A stretch of 7,992 nt of DNA from Palsa-1400 sp036008545 (lineage in GTDB: Bacteria > Verrucomicrobiota > Verrucomicrobiia > Limisphaerales > Palsa-1400). Position numbers and translations under genes: made by a program. The stretch spans positions 1 through 7,992 of the forward strand of contig DASYNM010000504.1 in assembly GCA_036008545.1 (NCBI GenBank), read 5' to 3'. The notes under the pieces are model-generated. The model made no database searches, had not been told where the DNA came from, and was given only the letters and a program-made list of their open reading frames with translations. Position 1 is the stretch's first letter, and each line of letters starts with the position of its first letter. Shown here in pieces: positions 1-6,579 of the stretch.

Positions 1-117
1 GGCGGTCGCAGGCACCGCGCGCGCATGTCCTGGCGATTGGACGCGGTTAGGATGCTTCGTGATTCTCCAAGGTGGAAGACACGACCCAACAGCGGGCCGA
101 AAATAGGTGCCAAGCCG

Positions 118-942
118 TCACGACCTGAGTAGTGCGGGCGCCGATCTGCGCTCTTTGATCGTCCGCATCCCGCGTGCGACAAGTTTAACGATCGTGTCGA
201 GATTCTGTGCGTCGAACAGTTCGTCTTGCTCTGCATTGGTCAACCCGGATAATTCGGCTAGGCGACTCTTCTGTTCAGGTCGGAAGGCTTCCCAAAGTTT
301 ACGAGTGCGATTTGGGTCTCCTCCGAATTCTTGTTCGGCAACTTGCTTTCCCCGGAGCCGCTCAATGAGCAGCGACGCAACCCCTCCCATCATCCCCGAC
401 ATAAAGACCGGACCGCTCCGCTTAATCATCAATGAAGCCTCCTCCAGCACGCCTGACACAAACAACGGGTTGGGTTGGCAGACTTTGCCAGAGAGGCAAA
501 TCCGCGAGGCGCACAAGTCATTTACCCTCTGCCGCATTGCGGTCAAGGCCGCTGCTCTTTGCGGAAGGCCCGGCATCACAGGGGGCGTCTCTTTCGGTTC
601 GTCGATATGAACCAAGCCGTTGAGTTCCTTTCGATCAGAGTCGGATAGCGCCGCACGGTCAGGCCACGCCAGAAAGTTGTGAATGATTGGGCCGTCTCTT
701 GATGGGACCTCCCACTGATAAACACGGGCGAAGCGCACGACCTCCTCCATAATCCCTTTCGGGCGCCATTGGTGCCCAAGCGCGACCTGAGATCCTAATC
801 CTACAAACCGTCGGCACAATTCGACCGTTATGGCCGACAAATCCGATGCCGAAAGACCGTACTTTGTTGCCAAATCCTCGCCGCCGGAGATCGAAATTCC
901 GAGGCACAGTCCGGCGAGAGGGCGTTGGTTCATGGCAGGCAT
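118..942 (-). CDS. Double-SLOG (dSLOG-type) Rossmann-like nucleotide-binding protein
   Basis: A 274-residue soluble protein with no signal peptide or membrane segment. I read it as two consecutive SLOG-like Rossmann halves. The first half has the strand GLCLGISISGGEDL (residues 11-24) and a glycine-bearing turn followed by GIMEE (about 55-67). The motif HNFLAWP (88-94) comes next. The second half has ALTAMRQR (132-139), SRICLSG (146-152), a GVLEEA motif (164-169) and a glycine-rich FMSGMMGG (180-187). A helical tail with SGLTNAEQDELF (232-243) follows. This order matches what I recall of the dSLOG family. SLOG relatives (LOG, DprA, TRPM, ThsA) bind or process nucleotides or nucleotide-derived ligands. 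The gene starts 3 bases after the TIR gene's stop and has no clear Shine-Dalgarno, so translational coupling is likely. Met4 is an alternative start. The family call is from motif recognition; the ligand is unknown. Confidence 0.82.
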   Translation of the reverse strand: MPAMNQRPLAGLCLGISISGGEDLATKYGLSASDLSAITVELCRRFVGLGSQVALGHQWRPKGIMEEVVRFARVYQWEVPSRDGPIIHNFLAWPDRAALSDSDRKELNGLVHIDEPKETPPVMPGLPQRAAALTAMRQRVNDLCASRICLSGKVCQPNPLFVSGVLEEASLMIKRSGPVFMSGMMGGVASLLIERLRGKQVAEQEFGGDPNRTRKLWEAFRPEQKSRLAELSGLTNAEQDELFDAQNLDTIVKLVARGMRTIKERRSAPALLRS

Positions 943-945
943 GTT

Positions 946-2130
946 TCAGGCCAGGAGGGTGAATTCATCAAAAGACATGATCCGGCAGCCCGGCACCGCT
1001 TTGTCCACAAAGTATGCAATGACTTCGCCCATCATGGCGGGAAGCGAAGGGTTGGGATACACAATGCAGCACGCTGCGGACCCCGATTGGGATAGGCTCT
1101 CGCAGGCGTGTCCCAAGGCAACCATCGAGGGACAACGTGGAATGCAGGCCACCGCTGTGCTTGGAGGGATCACCTTTTTCCGGAGAGTTACGCGCAACTT
1201 GAAGATTTCGACACGCACGGCTTCGTGCAACGCCACCGAGAAAATCCGCACAAAACTGCCGTCTGGGACTCGAACGGCGGGAGCGCCGTCAAACGTGATC
1301 ACCGAAGCGGCATGCTGAAGTTGCCAGCGGGCGTCGACCGCAAGCATCGGGCGACCATGTTTTTCCGCCCAAAGTACTTCTTTTTGGCACCAGTACCGCT
1401 GATCGAATATTTCCGTGCGAAACACAATCACCATGGCCGTCGCAATGGCGGATTGCAACTGCAAGTCGATGTCGCCACTGAGATCTAGGTCCACAGTATC
1501 GTAAAACGCTTGGAACCCGTGCAAACGCGCTCTCATCCAATCTCCGGCGGCCGTCGCGATGGGTACGCCATCCTTCTTGGCGTGGCTGAAGAAAAGCCGA
1601 ACCCTTGGCGGAAGTCCATTGGCTGCCGTCATAAGCTCCAGCGCTTTGCTCAGAACTTGAAGACCGAGCAATGGACCGCGAAGGTCTCGTTCATCCAAGT
1701 CGGCTAAACCAAATCGCGTCACTCGCCACTGAGAAAACCGAGCCACTGAATCCTCGCAAAGTTGGCTCGAATTCTGCAAAAAGAGGCTTAAAACCGCAAA
1801 ATGAGAAGTGTCCGCTAATATGGGCACCAAAGCAGCCTCGACTTCGTTCAGTGTCTCTTGAGAAAGGGGTTGGCCGGATGCGGATGCGTCGAGCATAATT
1901 GCTAAAACGCAGCGTGAGGACTGTGCCACCCGTCTGAGTGTATCCTCGATTTCCGCAAGCGAATCACCGATTATAAACTCCCGAAACTCACCGGCCGCCA
2001 AAAGAGGTATGGCGTCCGAAACAACCCCAGCATCGCCGAAACCAAACGCGGTGCGCACAGCGGCGCTGAAGCCCTCTGAATTCTCAGGGGCCCCCCGCCG
2101 CAATAAGAGAACAGTCAATGGCGATTGCAT
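946..2130 (-). CDS. TIR-domain protein with extra N- and C-terminal domains, partner of the SLOG protein
   Basis: A 394-residue protein with three parts. Residues 1-170 alternate hydrophobic strands (TVLLLRR at 6-12, CVLAIMLD at 74-81, FAVLSLFL at 111-118) and helices, giving a Rossmann/flavodoxin-like look, but I do not recognise the family. Residues about 176-268 are a TIR domain: first strand RVRLFFSHAKKD (176-187), FYDTVDLDLSGD (209-220) in the BB-loop region, then YWCQKEV (246-252). E251 sits where NADase TIRs such as SARM1 keep the catalytic glutamate. Residues 270-394 form a separate tail with VACIPRCP (327-334) and CIVYPNPSL (355-363), a pattern I associate with TIR proteins that neighbour SLOG genes. 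An in-frame TGA lies nine codons upstream of the ATG, which supports this start. It is the first gene of the two-gene operon. It probably cleaves NAD or makes a messenger from it, but activity is inferred. Confidence 0.85.
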   Translation of the reverse strand: MQSPLTVLLLRRGAPENSEGFSAAVRTAFGFGDAGVVSDAIPLLAAGEFREFIIGDSLAEIEDTLRRVAQSSRCVLAIMLDASASGQPLSQETLNEVEAALVPILADTSHFAVLSLFLQNSSQLCEDSVARFSQWRVTRFGLADLDERDLRGPLLGLQVLSKALELMTAANGLPPRVRLFFSHAKKDGVPIATAAGDWMRARLHGFQAFYDTVDLDLSGDIDLQLQSAIATAMVIVFRTEIFDQRYWCQKEVLWAEKHGRPMLAVDARWQLQHAASVITFDGAPAVRVPDGSFVRIFSVALHEAVRVEIFKLRVTLRKKVIPPSTAVACIPRCPSMVALGHACESLSQSGSAACCIVYPNPSLPAMMGEVIAYFVDKAVPGCRIMSFDEFTLLA

Positions 2131-2180
2131 CAGCGCGCTCAGGACGAACCAGCCTCAGGACGCGCCGAGCCTCTAACTTT

Positions 2181-2196
2181 TTGCCGACATTGGCAA
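2181..2196. repeat. Short inverted repeat TTGCC-N6-GGCAA
   Basis: A perfect 5-base inverted repeat with a 6-base spacer lies in the divergent intergenic region, about 50 bases upstream of the minus-strand TIR start. It could be an operator half-site pair for a dimeric regulator, but repeats of this length also arise by chance. Confidence 0.25.
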
Positions 2197-2253
2197 GCGT
2201 ATTTTGGGAGCCGAGAGATTTACCGGGTCAGTGCATCGACGCTAACCGCATCG

Positions 2254-2272
2254 AGGCGCAGAGCTCGCGCCT
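2254..2272. repeat. Short inverted repeat AGGCGC-N7-GCGCCT
   Basis: A perfect 6-base inverted repeat has a 7-base centre that contains the palindrome GAGCTC. It lies midway between the two divergent starts. ATTTT follows on the plus strand, so a weak terminator-like hairpin is conceivable, but no plus-strand gene ends nearby. An operator or chance structure is as likely. Confidence 0.25.
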
Positions 2273-2275
2273 ATT

Positions 2276-2286
2276 TTGCGCCGCAA
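2276..2286. repeat. Short palindrome TTGCG-C-CGCAA
   Basis: An 11-base perfect palindrome with a single central base starts 4 bases after the neighbouring inverted repeat and ends 46 bases before the TIR-WD40 start. This is a plausible protein-binding site overlapping the promoter zone of that gene. No regulator is encoded in the window. Confidence 0.22.
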
Positions 2287-2332
2287 TAATGCTTCCTCAC
2301 AAATCTTGCTCCAGTAAGACAAACGACGTGGA

Positions 2333-5300
2333 ATGGCCCGCTTGCCTTCAAAGCTGTTTGCGCGCTGGATTTCCCGCCTCAATTGTTATTTCATCAGAAA
2401 GATGTTTCTCGAAACCACAGCACCGCCGGCGGGTTGGGCAGCTTCTTTAAAAGCACTGCTTTTTGGCTATGACTTTTTCATTTCTTATGCTCAAGAAGAG
2501 GCAACTCGAGTCTACGGCAATCAGTTGCGGGCATTGCTCTCGGAGCGAGATTACACCGTTTTTCTTGACACAACCGAACTGCGCGCGGGAGATAATTTGA
2601 CTCTTCGCATCCGATGGAGCCTCCGGCGCACCCGCTGTCTTATCGTGCTGGGGACTGAGCGCGCACTTGCTTCTAAATGGGTAAAAAGAGAAATTGAGCT
2701 TTATGCCGCCCGCAAACGTCGCATTGTGCCGCTGGATCTTGAACAAATTCGAGCAAGGCATCCTTGGCCGCAGATCGGCGAGTCACTTTTCGAGACGGAC
2801 TCGCTTCCAGATCCGTCGCCCGCGGCCATGGACAAGATCATCGCTTCACTTCAAGGCTGGAAGGCAAACAAGCTGGCGCGTCTTAGTCTGGCCGCCAGCG
2901 CGCTCGGTGCATTGGCGGTGGCCGTCTCGCTTACTGGACTCTCATTGAACATTAGAGACAAAGCCATGCGAATGCGAACCCAGGCCGTGGTGTCGATTGC
3001 TCAAAGCCTGCCGGATCCACTGGCGCGGAGCCTGGTTCTGTCGGAAGCCGATGTCGATCGGCTGCCCAATGATGCGGTTGCGGTGGCTCGCCAAATAGCT
3101 CGGTCCGCCGTCCCCGAAACGGTTCTTCGTGCTTCTTCGGTGGGAATTTCAGCACTAGCTGCCTCTCTGGACAACCGTTGGGTATTCGCCGCGGATGACT
3201 CAAATGTTGTCCGGCGTTGGCCGATCACAGGCGCCTCAGACCCGACAGTAATTTGCAAGCTCGATTGGCGCGCTGCACGTATGGAATCGCTACCCTCAGC
3301 CTTGTTCTGTTGTAATGACTCGCACGCGGCCCTCGTTTCAACAGGCCACACCGGCGAGCCGATTTGGTTTGAAAAGCCCGAAGGCGCGAGCGCAATCGAG
3401 GCGGACGCTAGAACGGCGCCGACGCTGCCATGCTGGCGGACGGCCGAGCCGTCCACAGCCTGGCGCGTGTCACATGACGGCCATTTGGTTGCATTCCGCG
3501 CCGACCAATCGGGCGTAGTGGGGTTCGTTCAAATTGGCGACGGCACCTGGAAGAAAGTGTCGTGTCCGGTTCCTGGCCATTCGGTGCTCGACGTCTACAT
3601 TCGCGATCAAGCGCCGGACTATAGCTTTACCGGATTGCTGCTTTGCTCAGATGGCAGTCTCGCGAGTTTTGAGATTGACTCCATGGAAAGATTTAAGATT
3701 ACGGCCTGGCTGGGGGACCTTGTCACTAACGGCGAGTGCCTCCTACTTCCAGAAAACGTCCGCGATGCGCGTTCGTTTTACGCCAATGGCTCGATTGTCG
3801 TGGTCGGCCTCGGCGCCGACGATGGCATTGTCGTGGCTTCACAAACAAACCATTGGACTGCTCGCGTTTTTCGTCCTAGTCGACGCGGCAAACTAAAGGA
3901 CTGGACAGTTGCAGAGACTGGTAATGCCGCATTTCTCCGCTGGGATGATGGCGGCACTTCGTATCTACGGTTGAGCGACTTCCGCGAAGCACCACAGCCA
4001 CCTTCCACACGGATTCGCATCCTGACTCAATCGGACTATGCCATGGGAGTCGAGGGCGAGAACGCGGATGAAGGAGCAGGCGACCCGCCAGAAATGGCCA
4101 ATGCCACCGAGTCGCCCGATGGCCACCTAGTTCTACTCCCAACGTTGCGCAATGCGTGGCTTTGGTCCGTCGGCGCAGGCCATCCTTCGGAGGTTTTGCG
4201 TGCCGGGCTCTTCTTCGATGACGAAGTCCGTCCAGTTTTTACGCCAGACGGGCAGCGCGTCATCACGCCGGACACGTCGGGTGAAATGCGCGTGTGGCGG
4301 ATCGACGGCAACCAACTCGATCCCCAAATAGTCGGGCTTCATGGTCAAGTGGTCAAACTAGCCTATCGCGAAGGCGGCAGCCTTTTGGTCGCTACCGGAA
4401 ACGGCGGGGTCTTTCTCATCGATCCCAAGACCTTGCACGCCAACCGTCTCTATCAGCGCGACGGGCAAATGGCCCGTTGCGCACTGAGCCCGAGTGGACA
4501 GCGTGGGGCGGCCATCTATTCGGACGGGCTCGTCGCACTTTTCCTTCTTACCAATCGAACTTTGGTCGCCTCTGTGCAATGTCCGAAACAAGATCCGGGC
4601 AAGGCCACCTATGAAGACGTGGAATTTATGGGCGAGAGTCGGGTAATAGCGTTCAACGGCGTGTTGCCCTCCCTTATTGACTTCGACACCCACCGCATCC
4701 ACTCCCAGAGCCGAACCGAGTGGAATGCCGTCTATACTGCGGATAATCCTGCCGCGGGTCTCATGTTGGTCGAAACCGTGAGCGGCGTCCCTGAGTTGGT
4801 CAGGACGACCGATCTCGATGTCATTCGGCCTCTCAAATTATCCCGTAATCAAAAGGTCTGGTCGAGCGCCTTGTCGCCATCAGGCACGCTGATTGCATTG
4901 GGACTCGACAACGGTCAAATCCTTGTCTTTCAGAGTAATTCGACCAATCCTCCGATTAATATCCAGGTCGACGGAGCGCAATCGTCCATTGATTCAGTTG
5001 ACATTGACCGATTTGATAAGAGGATCGCCTTCGGTACGTACTCAGGCAAAGCAGGTGTTGTCGAGCTTCGGAAGCCGAGCGTTCCCCAATGGTTCCAAGC
5101 CCCAAATCTTGGGCAAGCTACTGGGGTGCAGTCGAATAATTTCGCACATTTCGGAGTAGTCATGGATGTGCATTTTTCCCCCAATGGGCAGCAAATCGTT
5201 ACTTGCAGCGGGCTCGACGGTTTTACACGCGTCTGGCGAACGGACGGAACATGCCTGGAGGCCTTGCACACCGCCGGCGCTGCGACTTTTGCGAGGTTGT

Positions 5301-5539
5301 TGGAGGACGGACGACTGGTCAACGTAACTGAGCAGGGTGAGGTTTCCTTTTGGCGAATAGGCATTCGCTCCTTGCTGGAGCATCTACATCAGCGCTCGAA
5401 TGCTACCCTCTCGCCTTCGGAGCGCATTCGTTATTTGAATGAGGACGCCGACGACGCCTATAGGCGATATTCCGAGCAAGAACGCGGCTACGGACGGACC
5501 CCGCTTCCCCGCAATTTCACAAAACCCGACTATCGTTGA
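2333..5539 (+). CDS. Membrane-anchored TIR-WD40 propeller protein
   Basis: A 1068-residue protein. The TIR domain spans about residues 46-137: first strand YDFFISYAQ (46-54), TVFLDTTELRAGD (75-87), then SKWVKREIE (114-122), where E120 aligns with the catalytic glutamate of SARM1-type TIR NADases. A single hydrophobic segment (about 184-207) is flanked by basic residues on both sides. Residues 211-260 resemble the helical linker found before propellers in bacterial STAND proteins. From about 270 to 1010 run degenerate WD40-like blades, seen as repeated SPDG/SPSG-type turns and blade ends such as MRVWRIDG (652-659), FTRVWRTDG (964-972) and VSFWRIG (1004-1010). The tail LSPSERIRYL (1026-1035) resembles the closing motif of such proteins. 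There is no Walker A or STAND NTPase between TIR and propeller. The start is uncertain: Met24 (position 2402) follows AGAAAG and also keeps the whole TIR domain. The propeller probably senses a partner or ligand and controls the TIR domain. Confidence 0.88.
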   Translation: MARLPSKLFARWISRLNCYFIRKMFLETTAPPAGWAASLKALLFGYDFFISYAQEEATRVYGNQLRALLSERDYTVFLDTTELRAGDNLTLRIRWSLRRTRCLIVLGTERALASKWVKREIELYAARKRRIVPLDLEQIRARHPWPQIGESLFETDSLPDPSPAAMDKIIASLQGWKANKLARLSLAASALGALAVAVSLTGLSLNIRDKAMRMRTQAVVSIAQSLPDPLARSLVLSEADVDRLPNDAVAVARQIARSAVPETVLRASSVGISALAASLDNRWVFAADDSNVVRRWPITGASDPTVICKLDWRAARMESLPSALFCCNDSHAALVSTGHTGEPIWFEKPEGASAIEADARTAPTLPCWRTAEPSTAWRVSHDGHLVAFRADQSGVVGFVQIGDGTWKKVSCPVPGHSVLDVYIRDQAPDYSFTGLLLCSDGSLASFEIDSMERFKITAWLGDLVTNGECLLLPENVRDARSFYANGSIVVVGLGADDGIVVASQTNHWTARVFRPSRRGKLKDWTVAETGNAAFLRWDDGGTSYLRLSDFREAPQPPSTRIRILTQSDYAMGVEGENADEGAGDPPEMANATESPDGHLVLLPTLRNAWLWSVGAGHPSEVLRAGLFFDDEVRPVFTPDGQRVITPDTSGEMRVWRIDGNQLDPQIVGLHGQVVKLAYREGGSLLVATGNGGVFLIDPKTLHANRLYQRDGQMARCALSPSGQRGAAIYSDGLVALFLLTNRTLVASVQCPKQDPGKATYEDVEFMGESRVIAFNGVLPSLIDFDTHRIHSQSRTEWNAVYTADNPAAGLMLVETVSGVPELVRTTDLDVIRPLKLSRNQKVWSSALSPSGTLIALGLDNGQILVFQSNSTNPPINIQVDGAQSSIDSVDIDRFDKRIAFGTYSGKAGVVELRKPSVPQWFQAPNLGQATGVQSNNFAHFGVVMDVHFSPNGQQIVTCSGLDGFTRVWRTDGTCLEALHTAGAATFARLLEDGRLVNVTEQGEVSFWRIGIRSLLEHLHQRSNATLSPSERIRYLNEDADDAYRRYSEQERGYGRTPLPRNFTKPDYR

Positions 5540-5684
5540 TATCTGGCGCGAAACTTCCAACAAAATTCTCCCGGGATTCGACTGCATCTAGCCCGAGCCA
5601 CGCAAGTCTCCAAATCTCTCGCCTCAGAAACAAACAAATTGACTTCCGGCTTTAGTGGGGCAACCATAAGTAAACGGTCGCCCT
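5540..5684. promoter_or_regulatory. Intergenic gap before the third TIR gene, possible weak promoter
   Basis: These 145 bases lie between two same-strand genes. They contain the palindrome TCCCGGGA but no GC-rich hairpin with a T run, so I see no intrinsic terminator. TTGACT at 5639-5644 matches the -35 consensus at five of six bases. The only nearby -10-like string, CATAAG at 5665-5670, sits at a long 20-base spacing. The third TIR gene has no clear Shine-Dalgarno. Separate transcription or read-through from the propeller gene are both possible. Confidence 0.2.
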
Positions 5685-6500
5685 ATGTCCTATATCCTTT
5701 TCGCCAGTTATCGCCGCGAGATGATCGAACATCCGCCGCACGCCGCGAAGTTCCGCCGCTTCCTGGAAGACTTGAAAGCAAGCGTCAAACAAAAGACTTC
5801 CAATGTCCGCGCCGAGGACGATGAAATATACTTTCTTGACACTGGCAACATAGAAGTGGGAACGGAATGGCCCGACGAATTGCAGAAAGCAGCCAGTGCC
5901 TCCAAGATATGCCTGTGCTTTATCTACCCGGGGTATTTTAAAAGCAAATGGTGCGGACAGGAGTTTAACTTTTTCCGGCAGCGAGGCGTTCCTATCCTAC
6001 CGGTTTTATGGCTTTACGCTGCCAACAAGCCGGAGCAACTGGAAAAGCTGGAATTGGCCAACGACAAGTTTCCGCCAGATTATTGGGTCAAGGGCCTGCA
6101 ATCGATCATGCTCATGCCTGAAAGTCGCTCCCGCGTCGCGTACCAGAGATGTCTTGGGGCACTGGCCGGACGCATTGAGGAAGTTTACTCCCCCGTCTCA
6201 GTGGCACCGACAGTTCTAAAGCTGGGTTCGATGCCAGGCTGGGAGGCGCTTGCGCCGTCGCCGGCTCCTGCGGCATCGCATTCGGAGAACATATCCAAGG
6301 CCTCCTTCGTTTTTATGGCCCACGAGGGTTGGCATTGGAAGCCCTACAACAGCGAGGATGCTCGGAAGCTGGGTGCCCTATTTGGATACGAGGCGGCTCA
6401 GTCTCCGCCTCAAAATTTTGCGCAGGAAGGTGTGGAATGGGAATTTAAAATGAACCTACATTTCCCAGACTGGGACTCGGGAAACGTGAGTTGGAGCTGA
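5685..6500 (+). CDS. TIR-domain protein resembling the FxsC branch, possibly truncated
   Basis: A 271-residue protein with no signal or membrane segment. Residues about 2-110 form a TIR domain: ILFASYRRE (4-12), a long first helix, EIYFLDTGNIEVGTEWP (47-63), ICLCFIYPGYF (75-85) and SKWCGQEFNFF (87-97). E93 is at the catalytic position of NADase TIRs. The 'ASYRR ... FLD ... G-x-x-W-P-x-x-L ... A ... P-x-Y-F-x-S-x-x-C-G-x-E' layout is close to what I remember of FxsC-type TIR-like proteins. In those proteins a second domain follows and contains a W-x-P-Y motif. Here a linker rich in Ala and Pro (180-205) is followed by FVFMAHEGWHWKPY (208-221) and LGALFGYEAA (229-238). The protein ends soon after, so the second domain looks short. 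The end lies beside a probable recombination junction, so a lost C-terminus is plausible. No other Fxs system gene is present, so I do not use that name. Confidence 0.8.
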   Translation: MSYILFASYRREMIEHPPHAAKFRRFLEDLKASVKQKTSNVRAEDDEIYFLDTGNIEVGTEWPDELQKAASASKICLCFIYPGYFKSKWCGQEFNFFRQRGVPILPVLWLYAANKPEQLEKLELANDKFPPDYWVKGLQSIMLMPESRSRVAYQRCLGALAGRIEEVYSPVSVAPTVLKLGSMPGWEALAPSPAPAASHSENISKASFVFMAHEGWHWKPYNSEDARKLGALFGYEAAQSPPQNFAQEGVEWEFKMNLHFPDWDSGNVSWS

Positions 6501-6579
6501 AGTAGGATTGTGGAATAGCGAATGGGGATTCATCCGTTAGCCTTTCGTCCATGGCGCACTCGACTTCCTCCGGAGTCAT
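6445..6579 (-). pseudogene. 5' remnant of a small gene overlapping the hydrolase stop, disrupted at the island junction
   Basis: A 44-codon reading frame starts in the ATGA that also holds the hydrolase stop, the classic layout of a coupled downstream gene. Its beginning, MTPEEVECAMDERLTDE, and then SPFAIPQSYF (18-27) look like real protein. The PFxxPxxYF part resembles a motif near the start of short bacterial proteins of unknown or anti-sigma-like role. After residue 27 the sequence turns into a Ser/Pro/Gly-rich run and stops, while lying antisense to the end of the third TIR gene. I infer that the original gene continued and was cut near position 6500 when the TIR cluster arrived. It could instead be a chance reading frame. 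Confidence 0.42.

Larger units (their letters stand above)
2131..2332. promoter_or_regulatory. Divergent intergenic region between the TIR/SLOG operon and the TIR-WD40 gene
   Basis: These 202 bases separate two genes that face away from each other, so promoters for both should lie here. I see no convincing -35/-10 pair on either strand. The best minus-strand candidate is TTAGCG, 17 bases, TAAATC, which is weak. Three short perfect inverted repeats fall inside the region and are listed separately. A shared regulatory region would allow co-control of the operon and the propeller gene. This rests on gene orientation more than on motif strength. Confidence 0.4.

Noticed and set aside
1..117. Possible gene end or terminator at the left edge
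   Set aside because: All three plus frames are short, with no recognisable protein, and I find no GC-rich hairpin with a T run after the SLOG gene stop. Nothing can be supported here.
830..1318. Plus-strand reading frame of 162 codons spanning the SLOG/TIR boundary
   Set aside because: It is antisense to two well-supported genes, shows no recognisable domain and has the irregular composition of a shadow frame.
118..2130. Calling the operon Thoeris (thsB/thsA)
   Set aside because: ThsA has a Sir2 domain fused to its SLOG domain, and none is present here. The double-SLOG layout and the three-part TIR protein differ from the described Thoeris proteins.
6432..6530. Similar strings GTGGAATGGGAATT (6432) and GTGGAATAGCGAATGGGGATT (6510) as direct repeats flanking an insertion
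   Set aside because: Only GTGGAAT is exactly shared, the spacing is just 78 bases, and no mobile gene lies between. Chance similarity is more likely.
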